DNA of 64,000 nucleotides from Melioribacteraceae bacterium (GCA_026417375.1 JAOADJ010000008.1:1-64000); one strand, 5' to 3'; shown: positions 1 through 9,397, counted from the first letter of the stretch. Notes: generated by a model not told the origin, from the letters alone. Numbers and translations: made by a program.

Positions 1-50
1 GATCTACACTAGATCGCTCGTCGGCAGCGTCAGATGTGTATAAGAGACAG
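1..50. other. Illumina Nextera adapter (artefact)
   Basis: The bases match the Nextera library end from memory: P5 tail 1-9, an 8-base i5 index TAGATCGC 10-17, the read-1 primer part 18-31, and the 19-bp transposon end AGATGTGTATAAGAGACAG at 32-50. This is untrimmed library adapter at a contig end, not genome. Translated on the minus strand it gives SYTHLTLPTS, a familiar adapter-derived contaminant peptide. Confidence 0.98.
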
Positions 51-546
51 CATCAATATTATCACCTGTTTGTCCACCTGGTGCGGCATGAAGATCGAGT
101 ATGACATAAAGATTTTCTTCTCTACACCATTTAATAACATCATCTAATCTTTTAAATCCTTCATCCAACCATATTTCTGGATGATCTTCAACTAGAAATA
201 ATTTGAAATTAAATGGAACACGAATATGATTTAACCCGGTTGATTTTATGAATTGAATATCTTCTTTTGTAATATAATTGTCTCTAAAAGTTTTCCAGAA
301 TTTTCTTGCTTCATCGGCTCCGATTAATTCTTTGATTGTATTATCAATTAATCTGAAAGAATTAACGTTATTAAATTTAAACATATAACCTTCTGGATTA
401 AGCCAATTACCAAGATTAATTCCACGTAGCAAAATTTTTTTACCACTAGGTTCTATAAAATCTTTACCTGCAACTTCAACAAACTTATTGTTTTGAGAAA
501 AAATAATTGATGTAAAAAATAAAATTGCCACAAAACATTTCTTCAT
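51..546 (-). CDS. GH5 endoglucanase/exoglucanase, N-terminal fragment
   Basis: Secreted glycoside hydrolase family 5 enzyme, of which only the first 165 residues remain because the contig ends. Residues 1-18 form a signal peptide ending ...IIFSQ. The GH5 start RGINLGNWL is near residue 41, the strand GLNHIRVPF near residue 104, and LDLHAAPGGQTG near residue 151; the last resembles the HAAPG loop of GH5 exo-beta-1,3- and endo-glucanases. The catalytic glutamates would lie downstream and are missing. The open frame continues 15 codons into the adapter, which should not be annotated as protein. It follows the esterase gene after a terminator, so it is probably a separate unit in the same beta-glucan cluster. 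The family is clear; the exact substrate is inferred from neighbours. Confidence 0.85.
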
Positions 547-557
547 AATTACCTCAT

Positions 558-602
558 AAAAAAAATAGTGTAATATGAAATTTTATAATTCATATTACAC
601 TA
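558..602 (-). terminator. Rho-independent terminator after the esterase gene
   Basis: A perfect 14-bp stem (566-579 with 589-602) closes a 9-base loop. On the minus strand it is followed by eight T (558-565), and on the plus strand by seven A (603-609), so it could work in both directions. It lies between the esterase stop and the GH5 start, ending the gluP-glk-GH3-GH3-esterase unit. Confidence 0.85.
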
Positions 603-611
603 AAAAAATTC

Positions 612-1391
612 TTAACGTTTATCTAAAGATTGATTTAATAACCAATCATAAATTTCTTGATTGTTATAAGTTTCTGTCCATGAATCATGATTAGCATCCG
701 GATAAACAGTAAATTTAACATTACCACCAGAACGTTTAATAGATTCAACCATAACTTCGGAAGAGCTTAAAGGTACAACAACATCTTTAGCACCATGAAA
801 AACCCAGACAGGTAATTTTCCCATCATCATTGCAGAAAAAGGATCGCCCCAACCACAAATTGGTATTATAGCTGCAAGACGATTTGGAATTTCTGCAGCA
901 AGTTTCCAGGTTCCATTTCCTCCCATGCTTAATCCTGTAACATAAATTCTGTTTTCATCAATTTTATAATTTGTAATAATGTAATCTATTAATGCAATTA
1001 AATCAGTTGGTTCCCATCTTTTATCTTTTGGACACTGCGGAGATACAATTACAAATGGAAATTCTTTTCCCTGTTCAACTAATTTTGCTGGTCCATGAGT
1101 TTTTACTAATTCTAAATTATCACCTCTTTCGCCTGCACCATGAAGAAATAACATTAATGGATGTTTTTCTTTTTGTTCATAATCTTTAGGTAAATAAAGA
1201 AGATAATTTAATTTAACAAGCTTTTCATATTTACCAATAAATGTTTTTGCTAATTGTTTTGTCTCTGAATTTTTTATTAATGTTTCACTTGAACAATCAA
1301 TTAATCCAAATAAAATTATAATTACAAAAAATTTTTTTATTGAATTATTGAACTCATGTTTTTGAATAAAGAGTTTTTCAATTGTTTTCAT
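612..1391 (-). CDS. Secreted alpha/beta-hydrolase esterase (COG4099-like)
   Basis: A 259-residue alpha/beta hydrolase of the predicted peptidase/feruloyl-esterase-like type. LMLFLHGAGERG near residue 79 supplies the oxyanion region. GLSMGGNGTW near residue 153 carries the nucleophile serine, HGAKDVVVP near 199 the acid aspartate and DANHDSW near 232 the histidine. The N-terminus has a hydrophobic stretch (about residues 20-33) ending LIDC; an Asp just before the Cys is unusual for a lipobox, so lipidation is uncertain. AGGTG lies just before the ATG, and only eight bases separate it from the upstream GH3 gene, so they are cotranscribed. It may remove ester decorations from polysaccharides degraded by the neighbouring hydrolases; that role is inferred. 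Confidence 0.8.
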   Translation of the reverse strand: MKTIEKLFIQKHEFNNSIKKFFVIIILFGLIDCSSETLIKNSETKQLAKTFIGKYEKLVKLNYLLYLPKDYEQKEKHPLMLFLHGAGERGDNLELVKTHGPAKLVEQGKEFPFVIVSPQCPKDKRWEPTDLIALIDYIITNYKIDENRIYVTGLSMGGNGTWKLAAEIPNRLAAIIPICGWGDPFSAMMMGKLPVWVFHGAKDVVVPLSSSEVMVESIKRSGGNVKFTVYPDANHDSWTETYNNQEIYDWLLNQSLDKR

Positions 1392-1399
1392 TTTTTCAC

Positions 1400-3619
1400 C
1401 TATTCAATTACTTTAAATGAAGCTTCCTTCACATCAATAGAATTAGTTCCAACAAAAACTTTGAAATCACCCGGTTCGACAACATAATTCATATTAATAT
1501 CATGAAACTTTAATTTATCGGGGGTAATAATAAAATCTACTTTTTTGGTTTCACCTGGTTTAAGATTTATTTTCACAAAATCTTTTAACTCTTTAACAGG
1601 GCGTGTTACACTTCCAACCAAATCTCTAATATAAAGTTGAACTACTTCACTTCCTTCACGTTCGCCACTGTTTTTAACTTCAACACTCACTTTTAATGTC
1701 TCATTCATCTTAATTTCTTTTTTATCAAGCTTAATATCTGAATATTCAAACGTTGTATAACTCAATCCAAAACCAAAAGGATAAAGAGGAGTGTTTTCCA
1801 AATCCATATAGTATGATGTGTAATGATCATTTGGATTGTGAGGTCTTCCGGTATTTTTGTGATTATAATAAATTGGAACTTGTCCAACATATCTTGGAAA
1901 AGTTACAGGTAATTTTCCACTTGGATTATAATCACCAAATATAATATCAGCAACTGCATCACCGCCAGAAATTCCGGGACTCCAGATTTCTAAAATTGAA
2001 TTTACATTTTCTTGAACCCATGGTATTGTCAATGGTCTTCCATTCATTAATACAACAACAATTGGTTTACCGGTTTTTTTCAATTCTTTAAGTAAATCTT
2101 CCTGAACACCGGGAATATCTAAAGTTGCACGAGATGCAGCTTCACCGTTCATATATCTTCCTTCACCAACAACTGCAATTATTACATCAGATTTTTTTGC
2201 AACTTTTATTGCTTCCTTAAAACCACTTTTATCATTGCCTTTAAACTTTGCACCAACAGCATAATTAATTTTAATTTCCTTACCAACTTTTTTCTCAATT
2301 CCTTCAAGTATAGAAACTACACTATTAGAATCCCCTTTTTGAGACCAGCCTCCCAAAGGATCATCTTTTGATTTTGCTAATTGTCCCACAACAGCAATAG
2401 ATTTTAATTTTTTACTTAATGGTAAAAGATTTTTTTCATTCTTTAAAAGAACAATTGATTCTAAAGCTACTTCTTTTGTTGCTTTAATTATTTCTTTACT
2501 CATTATAGTTTTCTTTTCTCTTTCTTCGTCACAATATTTATAAGGATCATCGAACAAGCCTAATTTGAATTTTGCAATTAACACGCGGCGTACAGCATCA
2601 TCAACAAATTTTATATCTACTTTACCTTCTTTTACTAAATCAACCAAATGATAATAATATGCATTTGATTCCATATCCATATCAACTGTTGCTTTTATAC
2701 CAAGTTCGGCAGCTTGTTTTAAATCTTTTGCAACACCATGAGGAATTAATTCTCCAATTGAATTCCAATCGCTAACAACAAAAGCATCTGTTTTCCATTC
2801 ATTGCGTAAAATGTGTGTCATTAAAAATTGTGAAGATGAAGCAGGAACGCCACCGATTTCATTAAAACAAGCCATTAAAGAACCAGCTCCGGCTTCAATT
2901 GCTGCTTTGTATGGTGGCAAATAAAAATCTCTGAAATTTCTTTCTGACATATCAACTGTATTGTAGTCGCGACCACCTTCTGCACCACCATATGCTGCAT
3001 AATGTTTTACGCAAGCAAGAATAGTATTATTAGCTGATAAATCATTTCCCTGATAACCACGAACGCGAGCTGCAGCCATTACAGAACCAAGATATGGATC
3101 TTCACCACTTCCTTCCATTATTCTTCCCCAACGTGGATTGTGTGCAATATCAACCATTGGGTTGAATGTCCAATTTATTCCAGCTGCAGATGCTTCAATT
3201 GCTTGCATCCGTGCAGATTTTTCTACTAATGCTGGATTCCAAGTGCTTGCTTCTGCTAATGGTATTGGAAATGTTGCTTCATATCCATGAATTACATCAA
3301 GTCCAAATATTAAAGGTATTTTTAATCGAGATTCTTCAACTGCAATTTTTTGTAATTTTTTAATTTTAGAAACACCAGTAATATTTAGAAAAGATCCAAC
3401 TTTTCCCTTTCTGATTAATTCATCGCTACCTTCTTTGGGTCTGCTTGTTTCAGCACCAGTTGCCCAATCTCCACTATATTGAACAAGCTGACCAACTTTT
3501 TCTTCAAGCGTCATTAAAGCAAGAACAGAATCTGCTCTTTCTTTAAAAGATTTTTTTTGTGCTATTACAGTTAAAGAAAGAGTTATAAAAAAAATTAAAA
3601 TTAATTTTATGTTTTTCAT
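1400..3619 (-). CDS. bglX: GH3 beta-glucosidase with fibronectin-III-like C-terminus
   Basis: A 739-residue periplasmic or secreted beta-glucosidase that releases glucose from the non-reducing end of beta-gluco-oligosaccharides. A signal peptide covers residues 1-20 (...TVIAQ). The GH3 barrel spans about 25-370, with KHYAAYGG (K205, H206) and the nucleophile Asp284 in VVSDWNS. The second sandwich domain follows at about 385-610, and the fibronectin-III-like domain closes the protein. Length and order match the BglX family. The start has an upstream AAGGAA. It sits 21 bases after a second GH3 gene in the gluP-glk operon, so released glucose can be imported and phosphorylated by neighbours. Linkage preference cannot be read from sequence. 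Confidence 0.93.
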   Translation of the reverse strand: MKNIKLILIFFITLSLTVIAQKKSFKERADSVLALMTLEEKVGQLVQYSGDWATGAETSRPKEGSDELIRKGKVGSFLNITGVSKIKKLQKIAVEESRLKIPLIFGLDVIHGYEATFPIPLAEASTWNPALVEKSARMQAIEASAAGINWTFNPMVDIAHNPRWGRIMEGSGEDPYLGSVMAAARVRGYQGNDLSANNTILACVKHYAAYGGAEGGRDYNTVDMSERNFRDFYLPPYKAAIEAGAGSLMACFNEIGGVPASSSQFLMTHILRNEWKTDAFVVSDWNSIGELIPHGVAKDLKQAAELGIKATVDMDMESNAYYYHLVDLVKEGKVDIKFVDDAVRRVLIAKFKLGLFDDPYKYCDEEREKKTIMSKEIIKATKEVALESIVLLKNEKNLLPLSKKLKSIAVVGQLAKSKDDPLGGWSQKGDSNSVVSILEGIEKKVGKEIKINYAVGAKFKGNDKSGFKEAIKVAKKSDVIIAVVGEGRYMNGEAASRATLDIPGVQEDLLKELKKTGKPIVVVLMNGRPLTIPWVQENVNSILEIWSPGISGGDAVADIIFGDYNPSGKLPVTFPRYVGQVPIYYNHKNTGRPHNPNDHYTSYYMDLENTPLYPFGFGLSYTTFEYSDIKLDKKEIKMNETLKVSVEVKNSGEREGSEVVQLYIRDLVGSVTRPVKELKDFVKINLKPGETKKVDFIITPDKLKFHDINMNYVVEPGDFKVFVGTNSIDVKEASFKVIE

Positions 3620-3640
3620 ATTTATCTATTCCTTTTTTTA

Positions 3641-5437
3641 TTAATATGTCAACCCGTATCCAAAAGGAAAAAGTGGATCATAATTTTTATCACCAACATT
3701 AATTGGAATTTGATTCATAGATTTTGGCCATGAATGAGGAAGTTTTCCAACAGGTTTGAAATCTCCGAATAAAACATCAGCAACACCTTGACCTTCGGTG
3801 CCTGGTAACCATGCTGCAATAAATCCATTTACTTTAGATATTTGTTCTGTAATTATCATTGGTCTTCCGGAAAGTAAAATTACAACAACAGGTACTCCCG
3901 AAGATTTTGCTTTTTCGATTGTTTGAATATCATCATTTGAAAGAGATAAATCTTCGCGGTCACCAAACATTTCTGCATAAGGTTTTTCGCCAACAACTAC
4001 AATACAAACATCAGATCCTTCAGCACCAGAACCATCTATCGAAGAAGTTACTTGTGTGTTTTTAGAAACTGTATTTTTAATTGCTTGAAGAATTGTTGTT
4101 CCACCACTAATTACATTTCCACTATTTCCCTGCCAAGAAATTGTCCATCCACCACATTGATAACCAATACTATCAGCTGCTTTTCCAACAACATGAATTC
4201 TCTTTAAGCTTTTTGAGAGTGGTAAAACATTATTTTCATTTTTTAATAAAACAAGTGATTGACGAACTGCTTGGCGTGCTACTTCTCTATGTTCTTTCGA
4301 ACCAATTTTTGAAGTTAGTTTTTTATCAACTTTATAATTATTAAAAAGATTCATTTCATATTTTACTGTCAAAATTCTTTTTACTGCATCATTAATTCTT
4401 TCTATTGAAACTTTACCTTCATCAACTAACTCTTTTAAATATTGTATAAACTGTACATAATTATTGTTTTGAGTTGGACCATTAGGAATCATAATCATAT
4501 CTAAACCGGCATTAATAGATATTTCGATAACATCTTTATAATTTTTTCCTAATTGATCAATTGCAGCCCAATCAGAAACTAAAAAACCTTTAAAACCAAA
4601 TTCTTTTTTAAGTACATCTGTTAATAAATATTTATTGCCGTGCATTTTAATTCCATTCCAACTACTATAAGAAACCATAATATTTTTTGCACCTGCTTTA
4701 ATTGCATCGATGTAAGGTGCAAGATGAATTTCTTTCATTGTTTTCATATCACATTCTGTATTTCCCTGATCTTTTCCATTTGTTGTTCCACCATCACCTG
4801 CATAATGTTTAACACTTGCTAAAACAGAAGTTTGATCTGCTAGGTTATTTGTTTGAAGACCTTTTACAGCAGCAGCACCGAGTGATTTTGCTAGTTCAGG
4901 ATCTTCACCAAAACTTTCATAAGTTCTACCCCAACGTTCATTTCTTGCTACTGCAACACATGGTGCAAAAGCCCATTGCATTCCGGTTCCTTTAACTTCA
5001 AGGGCTGTTATTCTTGAAACTTTTTCAACAAGTTTTTCATTTCTCGTTGCCCCTAATCCAATATTATGTGGAAAAATTGTTGCACCATCAACATTGTTAT
5101 GTCCATGAACAGCGTCAATACCAAAAAGGATTGGAACTTTAAGTCTTGTTTTCAATGCTAAACTTTGATAGTACTCATAAGCTTTTGCCCAACCTTTGGG
5201 AGATAAATCTTCAATTTCTGTATTTCCACCGCAAAGCAAAGAACCTAAATAATATTTTGTAACATGATCAGGATTTTGTTTAATAGCATCTAAATCAACT
5301 TGGGTCATTTGTCCAATTTTTTCTTCCAATGTCATTTTAGAAAGCAAAGCATCAACTTTTTTTTCGATTGCACTTTTTTGTGCATTAGTATTCGATGATA
5401 AAAGAAGCATTGTTGTAAAAAGAATTAGATATTTCAT
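3641..5437 (-). CDS. GH3 beta-glucosidase/exoglucanase, short form
   Basis: A 598-residue GH3 enzyme with a signal peptide (residues 1-19, ...NTNAQ). The barrel includes KHYAGDGG near residue 210 and the nucleophile Asp289 in [10 protein letters not shown]; a sandwich domain runs to the end at FPFGYGLTY. It lacks the fibronectin-III-like tail of its neighbour and resembles the barley exo-beta-glucanase/ExoP type, which normally ends here, so I do not treat it as truncated. The EDPELAK and [12 protein letters not shown] loops are well kept. Having two GH3 enzymes of different subtype in one operon suggests complementary linkage or chain-length preferences. That is inference; the family assignment is firm. 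Confidence 0.92.
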   Translation of the reverse strand: MKYLILFTTMLLLSSNTNAQKSAIEKKVDALLSKMTLEEKIGQMTQVDLDAIKQNPDHVTKYYLGSLLCGGNTEIEDLSPKGWAKAYEYYQSLALKTRLKVPILFGIDAVHGHNNVDGATIFPHNIGLGATRNEKLVEKVSRITALEVKGTGMQWAFAPCVAVARNERWGRTYESFGEDPELAKSLGAAAVKGLQTNNLADQTSVLASVKHYAGDGGTTNGKDQGNTECDMKTMKEIHLAPYIDAIKAGAKNIMVSYSSWNGIKMHGNKYLLTDVLKKEFGFKGFLVSDWAAIDQLGKNYKDVIEISINAGLDMIMIPNGPTQNNNYVQFIQYLKELVDEGKVSIERINDAVKRILTVKYEMNLFNNYKVDKKLTSKIGSKEHREVARQAVRQSLVLLKNENNVLPLSKSLKRIHVVGKAADSIGYQCGGWTISWQGNSGNVISGGTTILQAIKNTVSKNTQVTSSIDGSGAEGSDVCIVVVGEKPYAEMFGDREDLSLSNDDIQTIEKAKSSGVPVVVILLSGRPMIITEQISKVNGFIAAWLPGTEGQGVADVLFGDFKPVGKLPHSWPKSMNQIPINVGDKNYDPLFPFGYGLTY

Positions 5438-5480
5438 TTCTACCTCTGAATTGAATTTTTTTGATGTGTATTTAGAGAAA

Positions 5481-5525
5481 GCTGATTTAATAATTATTAC
5501 AATTAATTTAATTATTTAAATCAGC
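5481..5525. terminator. Imperfect hairpin between glk and the GH3 gene
   Basis: GCTGATTT (5481-5488) pairs with AAATCAGC (5518-5525), and AT-rich inner pairing extends the stem with a bulge. On the minus strand the 3' side continues TTTCTC, a poor U tract. It may be a weak terminator or processing site that lowers GH3 expression relative to glk. On the plus strand it is followed by a T tract, but no plus gene uses it. Confidence 0.35.
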
Positions 5526-5536
5526 CTTCTTTTTTT

Positions 5537-6508
5537 TTATAATTTCTTTTTAGCTAATTCATTCCAAATTAAAGCACTTGAACCAAGAACTGCGGCATCC
5601 GCACCAGGTAAAGCCGAAGGAAGTATTTTAACTTTGTTTTTAAAGATATTTAATAAATTTTCTTCCATATATTTTTTAGTTGGTTCAAGGATTAAATTTC
5701 CAGCAAGAGCCAATCCACCAAAAAGTATTATGGCTTCGGGACTTAAATAAGCTACAGAATCAGCTAATTTTAATCCTAAAATTTTAGCAGTATAATCAAA
5801 AGCATAAATAGCTAATTGGTCACCAGAATTTGCGGCATCGGCAATATCTTTTGATGTTAATTCATTAAAAGATTTTTCTCTTAAATTACTTTGAATATTA
5901 GTTGAACCAATTAATTCAAATACTGTTCTACGAATTCCTGTAGCTGAAGCATAAGTTTCCAAACATCCTTTTCGTCCACAACCACATTCTCTTCCTTCCG
6001 GAAAAACAATTGTATGACCAATTTCACCTGCAAATCCATCATCACCATAAACCAAATCACCATTTACAATAATTCCACTTCCTAAACCTGTACCTAAAGT
6101 AATTACAATAAAATTTTTCATTCCTTTAGCAGCACCAAAAATCATTTCACCAATAGCTGCAGCATTTGCATCATTAGTTATTGCAGAAGGAAGTGGTGTA
6201 TATCTTTTAATTAATTCTAAAACATTTACAATTCCCCAATTTAAATTTGGGGGCATTTCAACAGTACCTTTATAATAATTTGCATTTGGGGCACCAATAC
6301 CAATTCCAACTATTTCATATTCGTTCTCAATTTTTTTAACTGAAGAATTAATATCTTCAAATAATCTTTCAAATAATTGATTTGCTTCTTTTTCTGCATA
6401 GGTGGGAATAGAATTTGAGTGAATTATTTTTCCATTTTTATCAACAAAACCATAAACAGTATTTGTTCCACCAATATCAACACCAATAGTTACTTTTATT
6501 TTTTCCAT
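5537..6508 (-). CDS. glk: ROK-family glucokinase
   Basis: A 323-residue cytoplasmic sugar kinase that phosphorylates glucose to glucose 6-phosphate with ATP. The ATP-binding motif GVDIGGTNT is at residues 9-17. ITNDANAAAIGE near 109 carries the catalytic Asp, and ITLGTGLGSGI near 136 is the second phosphate loop. GEIGH with CGCGRKGCLE near 170-185 is the ROK zinc site (one His, three Cys). There is no signal peptide. It is the second gene after the permease, 18 bases away, so imported glucose is trapped at once. Other ROK members act on fructose, mannose or N-acetyl sugars; glucose is the best guess because of the GH3 neighbours. Confidence 0.9.
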   Translation of the reverse strand: MEKIKVTIGVDIGGTNTVYGFVDKNGKIIHSNSIPTYAEKEANQLFERLFEDINSSVKKIENEYEIVGIGIGAPNANYYKGTVEMPPNLNWGIVNVLELIKRYTPLPSAITNDANAAAIGEMIFGAAKGMKNFIVITLGTGLGSGIIVNGDLVYGDDGFAGEIGHTIVFPEGRECGCGRKGCLETYASATGIRRTVFELIGSTNIQSNLREKSFNELTSKDIADAANSGDQLAIYAFDYTAKILGLKLADSVAYLSPEAIILFGGLALAGNLILEPTKKYMEENLLNIFKNKVKILPSALPGADAAVLGSSALIWNELAKKKL

Positions 6509-6526
6509 AGTTTGGAGAAATCCTTT

Positions 6527-7834
6527 TTATTGTGCAAATGTTGGTTTGTAACCTTTCAATCCATAATATGCTATATACATATAACACAAAACTGGTATAA
6601 AGAAAGCATGTTGAATTCCAATATTATCTGCAAAGTAACCCTGTAAAACAGGAATTAAAGCGCCACCAACTATAGCTGTACATAAAATTCCAGAACCTTG
6701 ACCAGTGTGTTTTCCTAAACCATTAATTGCAAGAGTAAAAATAGTTGGGAACATAATTGAATTAAAAAATCCAACTGCAAGAATTGACCACATTGCAACT
6801 TGTCCATTGGTCAACATCGAAACTACAACTAACGAAGCAGCAACAAAAGCATTAAAAGCAAGATATTTATTTGGTTTAATAATAGTTTGAAGGTATGAAC
6901 CTAAAAATCTTCCAACCATAGCTCCGCCCCAATAAAAAGAAACTAATTTACCTGCTTCAGCTTCTTTTAGTCCTGCAATATTTGGTTGTCCAAAATAATT
7001 TACTAAAAATGATCCGATAGAAACTTCGCCACCTACATAAACAAAAATTGCAACTGCACCTAAAACTAAATGACGATAACCCCAAGCGCTATCATGATGA
7101 TGATCAAAACTACCATTTCCATCTGAAGAAGCAACTTCAGATGCTTCTATTTTTGGTAATTTAATTATTGCAAAAACTGCTGCTATTACAAATAATACAG
7201 CTGCAATTAATAAATAAGGTGTTTGAACTGCACTTGCTTCAGCTAATTTATATGCTGTTACTTCATCGGGTGTCATTGATTTTAATTCTTCGGCAGTTTT
7301 AACAGCAACAGATAAAATTAACATTGAACCAAAAAGTGGAGCTATTGTTGTTCCTAATGAATTGAATGCTTGCGTTAAATTTAATCTGCTTGATGCTGTT
7401 TCTGGTTTTCCTAAAATTGCAACATATGGATTAGCAGCAACTTGTAATAATGTGATTCCACTTGCCAAAATAAATAAAGCACCCAAAAACATTATATAAG
7501 ATTGATAAGCAGCGGCCGGATAAAAAAGTAAGCTGCCAATTCCTGTTGTTATTAATCCAATTACAATTCCATTTTTATAACCAATTTTTTCAACAAGCAT
7601 TCCAGATGGAAGTGATACTATTGCATAAGCAGTAAAAAAGCTAAATTGAATCATCATTACTTGAGTATAATTCAAAGTGAAAACAGCTTTAAGATGTGGA
7701 ATTAAAATATCATTTAAGCAGGTGATAAATCCCCACATAAAGAATAGTGATGTTAAAACTGTAAGAGCAAATGTATAATTCTGCCCATTATTGTTAGCTT
7801 TGATGTTTGTTGAAGAAGTTGTAGTAGAAGCCAT
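6527..7834 (-). CDS. gluP: MFS sugar permease, FucP/GluP type
   Basis: A 435-residue major facilitator protein with about twelve hydrophobic segments, importing glucose/galactose-type sugars with a cation. [19 protein letters not shown] near residue 32 is the typical FucP/GluP first helix. The long central loop (about 225-250) contains a DHHHDS cluster, unusual but compatible with a cytoplasmic linker. Glycan-utilisation clusters of Bacteroidota commonly carry this permease beside ROK kinases. The start has GGAG seven bases upstream. It is the first gene of the operon, preceded by a candidate promoter. The exact sugar is not provable from sequence. Confidence 0.88.
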   Translation of the reverse strand: MASTTTSSTNIKANNNGQNYTFALTVLTSLFFMWGFITCLNDILIPHLKAVFTLNYTQVMMIQFSFFTAYAIVSLPSGMLVEKIGYKNGIVIGLITTGIGSLLFYPAAAYQSYIMFLGALFILASGITLLQVAANPYVAILGKPETASSRLNLTQAFNSLGTTIAPLFGSMLILSVAVKTAEELKSMTPDEVTAYKLAEASAVQTPYLLIAAVLFVIAAVFAIIKLPKIEASEVASSDGNGSFDHHHDSAWGYRHLVLGAVAIFVYVGGEVSIGSFLVNYFGQPNIAGLKEAEAGKLVSFYWGGAMVGRFLGSYLQTIIKPNKYLAFNAFVAASLVVVSMLTNGQVAMWSILAVGFFNSIMFPTIFTLAINGLGKHTGQGSGILCTAIVGGALIPVLQGYFADNIGIQHAFFIPVLCYMYIAYYGLKGYKPTFAQ

Positions 7835-7850
7835 TTATTTCTCCATATTT

Positions 7851-7880
7851 ATTATAGAATTGAATTTTCTTACTTGGCAA
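7851..7880 (-). promoter_or_regulatory. Candidate promoter of the gluP operon
   Basis: On the minus strand, TTGCCA (7875-7880) lies 18 bases before a perfect TATAAT (7851-7856). The predicted transcript would start only a few bases before the GGAG ribosome site, giving a very short leader. Bacteroidota often use a different -33/-7 consensus, so this is a candidate only. Confidence 0.45.
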
Positions 7881-8116
7881 ATCTTGTGCCTTTCAAAATC
7901 TATTTTTTAATATATAAAACTTTGATTTGAAGCTATTTTGCAAATTTTTTTCTTTATAAATTTTAATGTTTTTAAGAAAATTTATTATAATAATAACTCG
8001 GGTTATTAAATTAATAAATAAAATATTAGGAAAGATTTTTGATAAATAAATTAAATAGAATTAGACTTTAATAATGAAAAATTTTTGATAAAAATTATTT
8101 TTACTAACAATTCCAC

Positions 8117-8145
8117 TTGACAAAAAAAAAAAAAAATCGTATTAT
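8117..8145 (+). promoter_or_regulatory. Promoter with poly-A spacer
   Basis: A consensus TTGACA (8117-8122) and TATTAT (8140-8145) are separated by exactly 17 bases. Fifteen consecutive A (8122-8136) run from the last base of the -35 box through most of the spacer. The predicted start is near 8152, and GAGGG lies five bases before the ATG at 8186. The match is much stronger than other candidates in the window. Slippage in the A tract would change the box spacing. Confidence 0.7.
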
Positions 8146-8185
8146 ATTACGAGTGTAAATTATTAACTTTACAACGAGGGCTAAT

Positions 8186-9208
8186 ATGAGAGCCACAATT
8201 CTTATTATTTCAATTCTTTTAATCTTTTTAAGTTTATCATGCAAACACTTAACCGAACCAGAACCGCAACCCGGTAGAAGAGATTATGTGTGGAGTGCCG
8301 ACACAATTGATATCCCTTTTGATAGTTTTGTTTCCATTTGGGGTTCTTCTCCAACTGATGTATGGGCCGGGGGTGTTCAGCCTAGCGATTTATACCACTT
8401 TACCGGAGTGAGATGGGAAAAATGGAAGAAATATATTAACTCAACTTGTGAAGCATTATGGGGCCTTTCAAATACTAATATATGGATGGGTGGAAGTGAT
8501 GGAACGATTTGGCATTTTGATGGTAATCAATGGAAAGAAAATTTTGTTTATAAAAACAAAAACTACGCTTATGCTACTATAACTGATTTTTGCGGAAGCA
8601 CTCCGAATGATATATATGCAGTTGGAATTCTAAGTCCTGGAGTGGGTGATTTACAGAGAGGATTTATCTTGCACTATGACGGATATCAATGGAAGGAAAT
8701 TTATGTTGCAAATTCCCAATCACAATTTTTTAGGATTAAAAAGCAAGAGAACAAATACTACATAAATAGTATTGCTGTTAATAACGCAACCGGGAGGGAT
8801 ACTATTGCTTTTTATGAATATAACGGAAAAGAACTGAAAAATATTTTTGCCAAACCGTTAACTGAAATTACATTTGGTACATTTAACACCATAGGAGAAA
8901 AATTATACTTCCTGATTTCCAAAGATGTTTATAATTATCAGAACGGCAGTTTTATAAAAAAATTCTCACTTGATATCCCAGATTTTGGATATCAAATATA
9001 TGGAAGAAGTGAAAAGGATTTATTTGTTAGAATGAAAAATGGTTTAGCGCATTATAACGGTACTACTATAGAGTACTTGTATAGATTTGATAGTAACTGG
9101 ACAAGTGTGTCAAGCCAAGCTGCAATCTTTGAGAAGGAAGTTTTTTTTACAGTTAATGATCCAATAAATAATAAAGATTTTATTCTTCATGGTAAACTAA
9201 AAGAATGA
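8186..9208 (+). CDS. Lipoprotein with propeller-like W-G repeats
   Basis: A 340-residue lipoprotein with an N-terminal helix and lipobox LSLSC (Cys19). It contains at least three repeats of the form WGSSPTDVWAGG ... HFDGNQWKE, at about residues 51-80, 91-121 and 135-172; later copies are weaker. Such S-x-D-V-W-A-G repeats occur in secreted proteins of Bacteroidota/Ignavibacteria, often mislabelled glucosyl transferase, and are expected to form a beta-propeller. No catalytic motif is visible. It has its own strong promoter with a poly-A spacer and stands alone on the plus strand among minus-strand operons. Function is unknown; surface binding is a guess. Confidence 0.7.
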   Translation: MRATILIISILLIFLSLSCKHLTEPEPQPGRRDYVWSADTIDIPFDSFVSIWGSSPTDVWAGGVQPSDLYHFTGVRWEKWKKYINSTCEALWGLSNTNIWMGGSDGTIWHFDGNQWKENFVYKNKNYAYATITDFCGSTPNDIYAVGILSPGVGDLQRGFILHYDGYQWKEIYVANSQSQFFRIKKQENKYYINSIAVNNATGRDTIAFYEYNGKELKNIFAKPLTEITFGTFNTIGEKLYFLISKDVYNYQNGSFIKKFSLDIPDFGYQIYGRSEKDLFVRMKNGLAHYNGTTIEYLYRFDSNWTSVSSQAAIFEKEVFFTVNDPINNKDFILHGKLKE

Positions 9209-9261
9209 GGGAGGTGAAAAAACGGGAAAAAGAAAAGAATAAAAAATGCCTAACTAAACAG

Positions 9262-9292
9262 AAGGGATAGCGCTTGTACCACTACCCCTTTT
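9262..9292 (+). terminator. Hairpin after the lipoprotein gene
   Basis: AAGGG (9262-9266) pairs with CCCTT (9286-9290), then one A/C mismatch and TAG/CTA (9268-9270 with 9282-9284), with an 11-base loop. Four T follow (9289-9292). It plausibly terminates the lipoprotein transcript, with moderate strength because of the mismatch. Confidence 0.5.
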
Positions 9293-9297
9293 AATAA

Positions 9298-9361
9298 AGA
9301 ATAATCCGCTAAGGTTGGTACCTTAAAAGTAGTCTTAAACTACTACGGTTATTCTCTTTTT
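9298..9361 (+). ncRNA. Three-way-junction RNA element, leader of the next gene
   Basis: The closing stem is 9298-9304 plus 9306-9308 paired with 9346-9355 (7+3 bp, one bulged T). Inside are two helices: 9310-9315 with 9320-9325 (6 bp, 4-base loop) and 9328-9333 with 9339-9344 (6 bp, 5-base loop). A T5 run (9357-9361) follows. This is a compact three-helix fold ending in a terminator-like tail, 37 bases before the next start. It could be a terminator, an attenuator or a small RNA. I do not recognise it as a known riboswitch. Confidence 0.4.
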
Positions 9362-9397
9362 AAAAATAACATTTTTTTAACAAAAAGGAGATTTTCA

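Larger units (their letters stand above)
7835..8185. other. Divergent intergenic region, gluP / lipoprotein
   Basis: This 351-base AT-rich spacer separates the minus-strand gluP operon from a plus-strand lipoprotein. It holds a candidate promoter for each direction (7851-7880 minus, 8117-8145 plus). I see no ORF, RNA gene or clear operator in the central part. Confidence 0.6.

Noticed and set aside
3641-5437. Second GH3 gene as a truncated pseudogene
   Set aside because: It lacks the fibronectin-III tail, but ends where short exo-glucanase-type GH3 enzymes normally end, and all catalytic motifs are present.
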